From assembly GCF_900108315.1 (NCBI RefSeq), contig NZ_FNVB01000002.1, positions 124,001 through 188,000 on the forward strand: a stretch of DNA of 64,000 nt, given 5' to 3'. This DNA is from Saccharopolyspora kobensis. GTDB taxonomy: Bacteria > Actinomycetota > Actinomycetes > Mycobacteriales > Pseudonocardiaceae. This document shows, in pieces, positions 18,065 to 26,274 of the stretch. Under the pieces are notes generated by a model. That model saw only the letters and a program-made list of their open reading frames with translations, was not told where the DNA came from and did not search any database. Within the stretch, counting starts at the first letter, position 1. Every line of letters begins with the position of its first letter. The position numbers were made by a program, and so were the translations under genes.

Positions 18065-19192
18065 GTGCCCGAATGGCGTCCCCGGTCGCTGCGCAAGCCC
18101 CGGCAGGCCGCGCCCCCAGCGCCCGAGCACTCGATGGATCCGCGTTCCGAGGACGAGCGCCCGCTGGCCGACCGGCCGCTGATCGACACCGCGATCTACC
18201 GCGACGGCGTGCGCGTCGCCACTCCGGCGAGCCTCGCCGAGACCTACCGCCACCTGCGCCGCGAGCCCGGCACGATGGCCTGGATCGGGCTGTACCGGCC
18301 GGCCGAGGAGGAGCTGCTGGCCGCCGCCGACGAGTTCGACCTGCACAAGCTCGCCGTCGAGGACGCGATCGTCGCCCATCAGCGGCCGAAGATCGAGCGC
18401 TACGGCGACACGCTGTTCGTGGTGCTGCGCGCCGCGACCTACGTCGACGAGGCCGAAGAGGTCAGCTTCGGCGAGCTGCACCTGTTCATCGGCCCGAACT
18501 TCGTGCTCACCGTCCGGCACGGCCAGTCCCCCGACATGTCGGCGGTCCGGCGGCGCATGGAGGAGGATCCCGACCTGCTGCGCCGCGGGCCCGAAGCGGT
18601 GCTCTACGCGGTGCTGGACAACGTGGTGGACGGCTACGCCCCGGTGATCGCCGGGCTGCAGAACGACATCGACGAGATCGAGACCGAGGTCTTCGAAGCC
18701 GAACCGCACGTGTCGCGGCGCATCTACGAGCTGACCCGCGAGGTCATCGAGTTCCAGCGGGCGACGCAGCCGCTGCTGACCATCCTCCGCAACCTGGAGG
18801 CGGGTTTCGACAAGTACGGCATCGACGAGGAGCTGCAGCGCTACCTGCGCGACGTGGCCGACCACGCCACCACGGTGGGCGAGCGCGTGGACGGCTTCCG
18901 GCAGCTCCTGGACAAGATCCTCACCGTCAACGCCACCATGGTCACCCAGGCGCAGAACGCCGAGATGCAGAAGATGACCGAGGCCAGCCTCGCCCAGAAC
19001 GAGGAGGTCAAGAAGATCTCGGCGTGGGCGGCGATCCTGTTCGCCCCGACCCTGATCGGCACGGTCTACGGCATGAACTTCGACCTGATGCCGGAACTGC
19101 ACTGGGACCTCGGCTACCCGTTCGCGGTGATCCTGATGGCCGCGGTCTGCGTGACCCTCTACACGATCTTCAAGCGCCGCAACTGGCTCTGA
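18065..19192 (+). CDS. corA: CorA-family divalent cation (Mg2+/Co2+) channel
   Basis: 375 residues. The large soluble N-domain is followed by two C-terminal membrane helices; the first ends with the invariant selectivity motif YGMN (GMN 336-338) and MPEL follows in the loop. AGGAGG precedes GTG 18065. It lies 61 bases after the methyltransferase and might be read with it, but also looks able to stand alone. CorA proteins carry Mg2+ and can carry Co2+, so proximity to a B12-controlled operon is suggestive but not proof. Confidence 0.93.
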   Translation: MPEWRPRSLRKPRQAAPPAPEHSMDPRSEDERPLADRPLIDTAIYRDGVRVATPASLAETYRHLRREPGTMAWIGLYRPAEEELLAAADEFDLHKLAVEDAIVAHQRPKIERYGDTLFVVLRAATYVDEAEEVSFGELHLFIGPNFVLTVRHGQSPDMSAVRRRMEEDPDLLRRGPEAVLYAVLDNVVDGYAPVIAGLQNDIDEIETEVFEAEPHVSRRIYELTREVIEFQRATQPLLTILRNLEAGFDKYGIDEELQRYLRDVADHATTVGERVDGFRQLLDKILTVNATMVTQAQNAEMQKMTEASLAQNEEVKKISAWAAILFAPTLIGTVYGMNFDLMPELHWDLGYPFAVILMAAVCVTLYTIFKRRNWL

Positions 19193-19478
19193 CGGTTCCG
19201 CCTCTCCGCGATTCACAGTGGTGGTCGCGTTCTGCACTGATCTCGCGCTGCGCGGTTTCCGCGGCTGGGTTGCGTCGCGTTCCCGTTGGGCGCGGTTGAG
19301 CGTGGGGTCGGCACAGATCGCGGCGAGCGCTTCGATCGCCCGACGGTGGCCAGTTGCCGTCCCGGGCGAGCGGTAGTGCCCTTCCGGTGGATTGCGCGTG
19401 GCGCGGGGTTGCCGCAGGCTTCCGGAGGATCGCCTCTGCTGCACGGCAGCAGGCGGGATGCGGTGACCGGGAGGCCGG

Positions 19479-21845
19479 ATGGTGCGACCGATGCAGAGCA
19501 CTCGCCCCACGCTGCTCGGCGCCCGGATACCGCGGATCGAGGACGACCGCCTGCTGACCGGCCGCGCCCGCTACGTCGCCGACGTGGTGCTGCCGGGCAT
19601 GGTCGAGGCCGCGTTCGTCCGCAGCGAGCTGCCGCACGCCGAGATCGACCGCGTCGACGTCTCCGCGGCGCTGGAGGCGGGCGCGCACGCCGCGTACGGC
19701 GGCCCGGACCTGCCCGTCGGCCCGGTGCCGGACCTCGTCCCGTGGGTGCGTCCGGTCCAGCACTTCCCGCTGGCGCGCGACCGGGTCCGCTACGTCGGGT
19801 GCCCGCTGGCGGTGGTGGTCGCCGATGACCGCTACCTGGCCGAGGACGCCGCCGAGCTCGTCGAGGTCGACCTCCGGCCGCTGCCCGTCGTCGACACCGC
19901 CGAAGCGGCGCTGGCCGACGACGCGCCGCTGCTCTACCCGGAGTGGGGCGACAACCGGCTGCTGTCGATCACCCCGGAGAACCCGGCCGTCGACGCCGCG
20001 TTCGACCGCTTCCGCACGATCAGCGGCACCTACACGACGCACCGCTACGCGGCCGCCCCGCTGGAACCGCGCGGTGTCGTGGCCGAGTACCGCGACGACC
20101 GGCTGACGGTGTGGACCTCCACCCAGGCCGCCCACCTGGTGCGCACGATGCTGGCCGACGTGCTCGGGCTGGCCGAGCGCGACGTCCGGGTGATCACGCC
20201 GGACGTCGGCGGCGGCTTCGGCCAGAAGAACGTGATCTACCCCGAGGAGTACTTGGTGCCGTGGCTGGCGATGCGGTTGCGCCGCCCGGTCCGCTGGGTC
20301 GAGGACCGCCACGAGCACCTGCTCGCCTCCAGCCACGCGCGGGACATGAGCATCGAGCTGTCGGCGGCGGTCCGCGACGACGGCACCATCGCGGCGCTGC
20401 GCGGGCGGGTCCGCGCCGATCTGGGCTCCGGGGAGACGTTCCCGGGCGGTTACGGCCCGGCCGTGGTGGCCGTCAGCTCGCTGTGCGGGCCGTACCGGAT
20501 CCCGCACCTGTGCGTGGCCGTCGAAGGCGTGGTCACCAACAAGACCCCGACGAACGGCTACCGCGGCTACGGCATGCCCGAGGGCACCTTCGCGATCGAG
20601 CGGCTGGTGGACAAGATCGGCCGCGAGCTGGGCATCGATCCGCTCGACCTGCGCCGCCGGATGATCATCGATCCGGACGACCTGCCCTACGAGACCGCCG
20701 CGGGCGCGCGGCTGGATTCCGGCAGCCACCGCGAGGCTTTCGAGCGCGCGGTCGAGCTGGGTGAGCAGATGCTCGCCGAGGAGCGCGAGCGCGCCGGACC
20801 CGGCGCGCACCTGGGCGTCGGATACGCCACCTACATCGAAGGGGTGGCCGCCAGCGCCTTCCCCGTCACCGCCAGCCGCAGCGGCCAGGACTCGGCGGAC
20901 GTGCGCTTCGACGCCGACGGCGGGGTCACCGTCGCGGTGGGCATCTCGGCGATGGGCCAGGGCGCGCACACCGCGGTGGCGACGCTGGCCGCCGAGGCGC
21001 TGGCCATCCCGATCGACCAGGTGCGGGTGGTGATGGGCGACACCGACACCGCCCCGTTCGGCCTGGGCAGCTTCGCCAGCCGCAGCGTGCTCGTGGCCGG
21101 CGGGGCCGTCGCGGAAGCCGCCGAGGTGTTGCGGCGCAAGGGAATCCGGATCGCCGCGCACCTGCTGGAGGCCGCGCCGGAGGACCTGGAGCTGGCCGAT
21201 GGCGGGTTCCAGGTGCGCGGCAGCCCGGGCAGCGCGGTGCCGTGGGCGCAGATCGCGCGGGTGGCGCTGACCCGCACGTTCGAGCTGCCGCCGGGAACCG
21301 CGCCGGGACTCGACGCGCGGGCCAGCTACGAGCCGCCGGGCATCGAGCACGCGCCGCGCCCGGACGGGAAGATGAACGCCTCGGCCAACTACACCAACTC
21401 CACGCACGCCGCGGTCGTCGAGGTCGATCCCGGCACCGGCGTGGTGCGGGTCCGGCGGTACGCGGCGGTGCACGACTGCGGGCGCGTGATCAACCCGATG
21501 ACCGTGGCCGGGCAGATCCACGGCGGTGTCGCGCAGGGCATCGGCGGCGTGCTCCACGAGCAGCTGCCCTACGAGGACGGGCAACCGCTGGCCACCACCT
21601 TCACCGACTACGTGCTGCCCACGTCGTGCGAGATCCCCGACATCACCACCGAAGAGCTCTGCAGCCCGGCGCCGGAGATCCCGTTCGGCATCAAGGGAGC
21701 CGGTGAGGCGGGCATCATCGGCCCGCCCGCCGCGATCGCGCGCGCCGTGGAGCACGCGCTGGAACCGCTGGGCGTGACCGGCGTCGACGCCACGCCGCTG
21801 ACGCCGCCGGTGGTGCGCAGGCTGATCGAGGAGGCCCGGTCGTGA
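19479..21845 (+). CDS. Molybdenum hydroxylase large (molybdopterin cytosine dinucleotide-binding) subunit
   Basis: 788 residues, xanthine dehydrogenase/CoxL family. Seen: GFGQKN near 250, the substrate-loop segment YRGYGMPEG, QGAHTAVATLAAEAL, and the catalytic glutamate E743 in GAGEAG near the C terminus. The form I CO-dehydrogenase loop is absent, so CO is unlikely to be the substrate. GGGAGG precedes ATG 19479; a second ATG four codons on is possible. It is followed with overlap by the FAD and iron-sulphur subunits, giving a complete enzyme. No maturation or transport gene is adjacent to suggest the substrate. Confidence 0.9.
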   Translation: MVRPMQSTRPTLLGARIPRIEDDRLLTGRARYVADVVLPGMVEAAFVRSELPHAEIDRVDVSAALEAGAHAAYGGPDLPVGPVPDLVPWVRPVQHFPLARDRVRYVGCPLAVVVADDRYLAEDAAELVEVDLRPLPVVDTAEAALADDAPLLYPEWGDNRLLSITPENPAVDAAFDRFRTISGTYTTHRYAAAPLEPRGVVAEYRDDRLTVWTSTQAAHLVRTMLADVLGLAERDVRVITPDVGGGFGQKNVIYPEEYLVPWLAMRLRRPVRWVEDRHEHLLASSHARDMSIELSAAVRDDGTIAALRGRVRADLGSGETFPGGYGPAVVAVSSLCGPYRIPHLCVAVEGVVTNKTPTNGYRGYGMPEGTFAIERLVDKIGRELGIDPLDLRRRMIIDPDDLPYETAAGARLDSGSHREAFERAVELGEQMLAEERERAGPGAHLGVGYATYIEGVAASAFPVTASRSGQDSADVRFDADGGVTVAVGISAMGQGAHTAVATLAAEALAIPIDQVRVVMGDTDTAPFGLGSFASRSVLVAGGAVAEAAEVLRRKGIRIAAHLLEAAPEDLELADGGFQVRGSPGSAVPWAQIARVALTRTFELPPGTAPGLDARASYEPPGIEHAPRPDGKMNASANYTNSTHAAVVEVDPGTGVVRVRRYAAVHDCGRVINPMTVAGQIHGGVAQGIGGVLHEQLPYEDGQPLATTFTDYVLPTSCEIPDITTEELCSPAPEIPFGIKGAGEAGIIGPPAAIARAVEHALEPLGVTGVDATPLTPPVVRRLIEEARS

Positions 21846-22687
21846 AGCCGCCGCCGTTCGACTACGTCCGCCCGGACAGCCTCGCCGAAGCGGTGCGGCT
21901 GCTCGCCGCCGACGAGGACGCGAAGGCCCTGGCGGGCGGGCAGAGCCTGCTGCCGATGATGAACTTCCGGCTCGCCCGGCCCAGCGTCCTGGTCGACATC
22001 GGCCGCCTGCCGGAGCTGTCCGCGCTGCGCCGCGAGGACGACGTCCTGGTCATCGGCGCTGGCGTGCGCCAGCGCACCGCCGAGACCGCTCAGCTGGTCC
22101 GCGAGACCTGTCCCCTGCTCGGCCGGGCGCTGCGCCACGTCGGGCACCACCAGATCCGCTCCCGCGGCACGATCGGCGGTTCCCTGGCCCACGCCGACCC
22201 GGCGGCGGAGCTGTGCGCGGCGGCCCTGGCGCTGGACGCCGAGGTGGTGGTGACCGGCAGCAGCGGTCGCCGCACCATCCCGGCGGCCGAGCTGTTCGTG
22301 GCGCCGTACCAGACTTCGCTGTCGGAGGAGGAGATCCTCACCGAGGTGCGCTTGCCGATCGACGGCGCGCGCAGCGGATTCGCCGAGATAAGCGGGCGTT
22401 CGGGCGATTTCGCCCTCGCGGGCGCGGCCGCGGTGGTGCGCTTCGAGGACGGCCGGGTCGCCGACGCGCGGCTGGTCGGCCTGGGCATCGGCGGCACGGT
22501 CCAGCGCCTCACCGATGCGGAAGCGGTGCTGAACGGGGTCGCGCTGGACGACGGGACGATCGACTCCGCCGCCGAAGCGACCGGCTCCGCCACTCCGACC
22601 GACGACTTCCACGCCGATCCCGCGACCCGGCGCGCTGCGCTGCGCGCGGCCGTGCAGCGAGCCCTGAAGCAGGTGTCGAATGCCTGA
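21842..22687 (+). CDS. Molybdenum hydroxylase medium (FAD) subunit
   Basis: 281 residues. It has the two FAD pyrophosphate-binding motifs of CoxM/XdhB proteins: LAGGQSLLPMMNFR near 31-45, and RSRGTIGGSLAHADPAAEL near 107-125. It passes electrons from the iron-sulphur subunit to the acceptor. The GTG start overlaps the large-subunit stop (GTGA), and its 3' end overlaps the small subunit by eight bases, so stoichiometric translation of the three chains is likely. Confidence 0.92.
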   Translation: MKPPPFDYVRPDSLAEAVRLLAADEDAKALAGGQSLLPMMNFRLARPSVLVDIGRLPELSALRREDDVLVIGAGVRQRTAETAQLVRETCPLLGRALRHVGHHQIRSRGTIGGSLAHADPAAELCAAALALDAEVVVTGSSGRRTIPAAELFVAPYQTSLSEEEILTEVRLPIDGARSGFAEISGRSGDFALAGAAAVVRFEDGRVADARLVGLGIGGTVQRLTDAEAVLNGVALDDGTIDSAAEATGSATPTDDFHADPATRRAALRAAVQRALKQVSNA

Positions 22688-23165
22688 GAACCCTTCCGCG
22701 AACCGGGAGATCACGCTCACCGTGAACGGCCGCGAGGTCCGGCGAACGGTGCCGGTGCGCCGCCTGCTGGTCGACTTCCTGCGCGACGACCTCGGCCGCA
22801 CCGGCACCCACGCGGGCTGCGAGCACGGCGTCTGCGGCGCCTGCACGGTGCTGATCGACGGCGACCCGGCGCGCTCCTGCATCACGCTGGCGGTGCAGGC
22901 GGACGGCACCGAGGTCACCACGGTCGAAGGCCTCACCCCGGAGGACGGTCTCAGCCCGATGCAGCAGGCCTTCAAGGACTGCCACGGCCTCCAGTGCGGT
23001 TTCTGCACGCCGGGCTTCATCACGACCCTCGCGGCGGCGAACCCCGAAGACCACCCGGACGACGCCGCGATCCGGGAACTCCTGGCCGGGAACCTGTGCC
23101 GCTGCACGGGCTACCAGCACATCGTCGAAGCGGTGAACAAGGCCTGGGGCCGCACGCCGGGCTAG
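22680..23165 (+). CDS. Molybdenum hydroxylase small (2x[2Fe-2S]) subunit
   Basis: 161 residues. The plant-type cluster uses C47, C52, C55 and C67 in GCEHGVCGACTVL...SC. The C-terminal helical-domain cluster uses C106, C109, C140 and C142 in CGFC...CRC. All eight ligands are present. The gene order large-medium-small, all overlapping, is one of the standard arrangements. Confidence 0.94.
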   Translation: MPENPSANREITLTVNGREVRRTVPVRRLLVDFLRDDLGRTGTHAGCEHGVCGACTVLIDGDPARSCITLAVQADGTEVTTVEGLTPEDGLSPMQQAFKDCHGLQCGFCTPGFITTLAAANPEDHPDDAAIRELLAGNLCRCTGYQHIVEAVNKAWGRTPG

Positions 23166-23200
23166 TGGCGTTGTCGGGGTGCGCGCGTAGCTTCCCGGGC

Positions 23201-23779
23201 ATGACGACGCAACCGGACCCACGTCCGTTCTTCACCCGGTCGCTGGACCAGATCGGGCAGCAGGTCGCAGCAGTGCGTCCCGACGAGCTGAGCAACCGCA
23301 CGCCCTGCACCGAGTACGACGTCCGCGCGCTGCTCGGGCACGTGGTCTCCGTGCTGCGCAGACTCGCCCTCGCCGGCGCCGGAGCCGACTTCAGCGAGGT
23401 CCCGGGTGTGATCGTCGGCATCGACGACGACGGCTGGTCCGACGCGTTCGCCCGGGCCCGCGACGAGGTCGAGCGGGTGTGGGCCGACGACGAGGTGCTC
23501 GACCGCACGGTCGACCTGCGGTGGGCCGCGCTGCCCGGCCGGACCGCCCTCGACGCCTACACCCACGAGTTCACGATCCACTCCTGGGACCTCGCCCGCG
23601 CCACCGGCCTGATCGCCGACCTCGACCCCGACCTGGCCGCCCGCGCGCTCGAAGTGCTGCCCGCGTTCGCACCACCGGAACAGCGCAGCGACAAGGGCAC
23701 GTTCGGCCCGGTCGTACCGGTTCCCGACGACGCCGACGTCTACACCCGCCTCGCCGCCTACACGGGCCGCCACCCGTGA
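23201..23779 (+). CDS. TIGR03086-like protein (mycothiol-dependent maleylpyruvate isomerase N-terminal/DinB fold)
   Basis: 192 residues. The pattern TPCTEYDVRALLGHVVSVLRR near 37-57, followed by HEFTIHSWDLARATG, is that of actinobacterial DinB-fold proteins with a metal-binding histidine triad. The likely metal ligands are H53 and those in HEFTIHSW. The ATG at 23201 is 35 bases after the molybdenum hydroxylase. Function is unknown; family members are suspected thiol-dependent enzymes. No link with the upstream operon is established. Confidence 0.75.
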   Translation: MTTQPDPRPFFTRSLDQIGQQVAAVRPDELSNRTPCTEYDVRALLGHVVSVLRRLALAGAGADFSEVPGVIVGIDDDGWSDAFARARDEVERVWADDEVLDRTVDLRWAALPGRTALDAYTHEFTIHSWDLARATGLIADLDPDLAARALEVLPAFAPPEQRSDKGTFGPVVPVPDDADVYTRLAAYTGRHP

Positions 23780-23898
23780 CCGGCGCGGTTGGCGGATGAC
23801 AGCCGATCCGGCGATGCGGTGAGCACGAGCGCCACCTCGGTGCTGGTATGTCCCTGCCAGCGAAGCGCCCCGGTCCGGGGCGGATGAAGGGATTCTCC

Positions 23899-24090
23899 AT
23901 GCGCCGAGTGATCATGCCGGGTCTGCTCGCCGGTTTGGTGCTGCTGGGCCCCGCCGCGATGGCCGCCCACGCGGTCGATGTGGTCTCACGAGAGGAATGC
24001 GTCCTCCTGGGTGGCGAGGTCATCGAGGACGACGAGAACGGCTTCCCCGTTTGTTCCGGCGGAGAAGCCCATGGGGCGGACATCTCCTGA
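23899..24090 (+). CDS. Small secreted protein with a CxxxGG...CxGG pattern
   Basis: 63 residues from ATG 23899, which has AAGGGA just upstream; an ATG 15 bases earlier is an alternative. Residues 1-23 form a signal peptide with a probable cut after AHA. The mature part of about 40 residues is acidic and has exactly two cysteines in EECVLLGG and PVCSGG, so one disulphide is likely. Many actinomycetes encode similarly patterned small exported proteins; no function is known to me. Confidence 0.65.
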   Translation: MRRVIMPGLLAGLVLLGPAAMAAHAVDVVSREECVLLGGEVIEDDENGFPVCSGGEAHGADIS

Positions 24091-24132
24091 CACCTCGCCA
24101 CCCGGTGACCGCGCCCCGGGTCCGCGTTCGGG

Positions 24133-25290
24133 TCAGATGAGCTCCTGGCGGCGGATCCGGGCTTGTTTGGCCATGTTCCAGCCCACCACGCCGGTCGTGC
24201 GGCCGTCGCGGTCGTACTTCGCCACGAAGCGGCCCTCTTCGAGCGATCCGTCCACGACGGTCGGTTCCGCGCCCGGTGGGACGAGGCCGTGGACGTGGAT
24301 CTTGGCGTCGTACTGGTCGCTCCAGAAGTACGGGACCGGCGCGTACGGCAGGTTCTCGCCGAGGACGTTCGCCGCCACCGCGGCGGCTTGCTCCGTCGCG
24401 TTCGTGCGGTTCTCCAGGCGTACCAGCGCGTTCAGCCGGTCGTGCCACCAGCGCGCGACGTCGCCCACCGCGAACACTCCCGGTGCCGCGCGGCAGTGCG
24501 AGTCGCAGACCACGCCGTTGTCGAGCTCCAGCCCGCTCCCGGCCAGCCAGGCCGTCTGCGGCACCGCACCGATCGCGACCACCACCACGTCGGCGGGCAG
24601 CACCTCGCCACCGCTGAGGTGCACGCCGGTGACCCGGCCGCCTTCGGAGGTGAAGCCGTCCACACCGGCTCCCAGCCGGAGTTCGACGCCGCGCTCCGCG
24701 TGCAGCGCGGCGAGGCGCTTCGCGACCAGCGGACCGAGCTGGGCGTGCATCGGCATCGGCTGCGGGCCGACCATCGTCACGGCCAGCCCCATGGTGCGGG
24801 CCGTGGCGGCGATCTCGGCGCCCAGCACGCCTTCGCCGACGACGACCAGCCGGGACGCCGCGAGCAGGCTTTCCCGCAGCGCCAGGGAATCCTCCAGAGT
24901 GCGCAGGACATGGACGCCGTCCAGGCCGTCCTGCCCCGGCAGGACCCGGGGGTCCGCGCCGGTGGCGATGACGACGGCGTCCGCGGTCAGCGCGCGGCCG
25001 GAGGCGGTCCGCACCGTGCGCGTCGCCGGATCCAGGCCGACGGCGGCGTCGGCGAGGACGAACTCCGCGTTCAGCGCCGTCAGCGCCGATTCCTGGCGCA
25101 GGTTGGTCCGGTCGGGCCGCCACTCGCCGGAGAGCACCTTCTTCGACAGCGGCGGCCGGTCGTAGGGCAGGTGCTGCTCGGCTCCGAGCACGGTCACCGC
25201 GCCGTCGTAGCCCCTCCGCCGCAGCGCCTCCACTGTGGACAGACCAGCGGCGCACGCGCCGACCACCAGGACCTCTCGCAGGTCGTTCAC
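24133..25290 (-). CDS. FAD-dependent ferredoxin/rubredoxin reductase-type oxidoreductase
   Basis: 385 residues. The N-terminal FAD fold has VLVVGACAAGLSTVEALR, then YDRPPLSK, typical of P450-system ferredoxin reductases (CamA, RhlG types). NAD(P) binding is VVVGEGVLGAE, and FAVGDVAR marks the second FAD contact. The family consensus GxGxxG is GACAAG here. The GTG at 25290 has GAGG before it. It probably forms an operon with the TetR gene upstream; no ferredoxin gene accompanies it, unlike the set at 33951-35518. It may serve the P450 at 27705. Confidence 0.87.
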   Translation of the reverse strand: MNDLREVLVVGACAAGLSTVEALRRRGYDGAVTVLGAEQHLPYDRPPLSKKVLSGEWRPDRTNLRQESALTALNAEFVLADAAVGLDPATRTVRTASGRALTADAVVIATGADPRVLPGQDGLDGVHVLRTLEDSLALRESLLAASRLVVVGEGVLGAEIAATARTMGLAVTMVGPQPMPMHAQLGPLVAKRLAALHAERGVELRLGAGVDGFTSEGGRVTGVHLSGGEVLPADVVVVAIGAVPQTAWLAGSGLELDNGVVCDSHCRAAPGVFAVGDVARWWHDRLNALVRLENRTNATEQAAAVAANVLGENLPYAPVPYFWSDQYDAKIHVHGLVPPGAEPTVVDGSLEEGRFVAKYDRDGRTTGVVGWNMAKQARIRRQELI

Positions 25291-25362
25291 GACACCTCGC
25301 TCAACTCGGCGGCACCGGCGCGCACCGGAACCGGATGAACCCACAATGCCAGCTCCGGCGCG

Positions 25363-26010
25363 TCAGCGGCTGGAAACGGGTGCCGTCCACAGGCCGACGA
25401 TGCCGTCGATCAGGCCGTTCGCCGCGTCCTCCCACGACGCCCGCGGCGTCGGCTCGCCGTCGGCCAGCGCGCGCTCCCGCTCGGCGATCATGTGCACCAT
25501 CAGCTGGCGCACCATGTCCCGGCGCTCCAGCCGCACCTCCAGCGGCAGATCGGGCAGGCAGCTGTTGAGCCCGTCGGTCGCCCGCAGCACCGCTGCCGAG
25601 CCGAGCGACTCCGCCACCATGATCTCGCGGTAGGCGGGGTCGGTCATCACCTGCGCGCCGAAGCGGCCGAACCAGGTCGGTGAGCCGAGCTCGGCGAGGT
25701 AGCGGGTGGACGGGCGGACCAGGCAGGACACCCAGTCGCGCACGTCCGAGGAATCGCCCACCGCGGCGACCATCTCGCCGCGCAGCTGCTCGATCGGCCT
25801 GCTGTGCTTGCGCACGATCGCGCGGATCAGGTCGGACTTGGAACCGAAGTGGTAGCCGACCGCGGTGTTGTTGCCCTGCCCGGCCGCCTCGCTGACCTGG
25901 CGGTTGGACACCGCGGCCACGCCGTGCTCGGCGAAGAGCCGCTCCGCGGCCGCGAGGATCAGCTCCCGCGTCGCCGCGGACCGCGCCGATCCCGTCGTTC
26001 GCACCATCAT
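25363..26010 (-). CDS. TetR-family regulator
   Basis: 215 residues. The N-terminal helix-turn-helix spans about residues 15-60: LILAAAERLFAEHGVAAVSNRQVSEAAG then YHFGSKSDLI. It has the usual ligand-binding helices after. Start choice is uncertain, as MM or a GTG two codons upstream are all possible and no strong ribosome site is seen. It is divergent from the MFS-P450 pair, which it probably represses; the reductase gene lies 72 bases downstream on the same strand. Confidence 0.88.
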   Translation of the reverse strand: MMVRTTGSARSAATRELILAAAERLFAEHGVAAVSNRQVSEAAGQGNNTAVGYHFGSKSDLIRAIVRKHSRPIEQLRGEMVAAVGDSSDVRDWVSCLVRPSTRYLAELGSPTWFGRFGAQVMTDPAYREIMVAESLGSAAVLRATDGLNSCLPDLPLEVRLERRDMVRQLMVHMIAERERALADGEPTPRASWEDAANGLIDGIVGLWTAPVSSR

Positions 26011-26168
26011 GTTCACCACCGCATCCGAACCTCGCGGCCCGTCGACGACGAGCCCCTCCACCGGCGCGGCACCGTCGTCCCCGGCGCGCAGCGCGGCGCC
26101 TCCAGTGTGACCTGCAGTTCGCCCGCCTCCGGCGGGCACCCCGGGCGGGCGCGGTGGCCGCTGCTATC

Positions 26169-26190
26169 GTCAATCAAGCAGCTGACTTAA
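26169..26190. promoter_or_regulatory. Possible TetR operator in the divergent promoter
   Basis: An AT-rich patch in GC-rich DNA with interrupted dyad symmetry (GTCA...TGAC around AAGCAGCT, then CTTAAAAAG). Located between the TetR gene and the MFS pump. Symmetry is imperfect and exact bounds are uncertain. Confidence 0.25.
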
Positions 26191-26274
26191 AAAGGGGTGG
26201 GCGGCGAGCGCGCCGATCGGCCCTCGTGGAAACCGCCGGACCCGGTCGCGCAGACGATGGGAGCCCTCCCACCC

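Noticed and set aside
18065..19192. CorA as a certain sixth member of the B12-controlled operon
   Set aside because: It has its own strong ribosome site after a 61-base gap and CorA is a common stand-alone housekeeping channel; association kept only as a possibility.
19170..21755. 861-codon minus-strand open frame opposite the molybdenum hydroxylase large subunit
   Set aside because: No domain or start signal; the + strand protein has all catalytic motifs.
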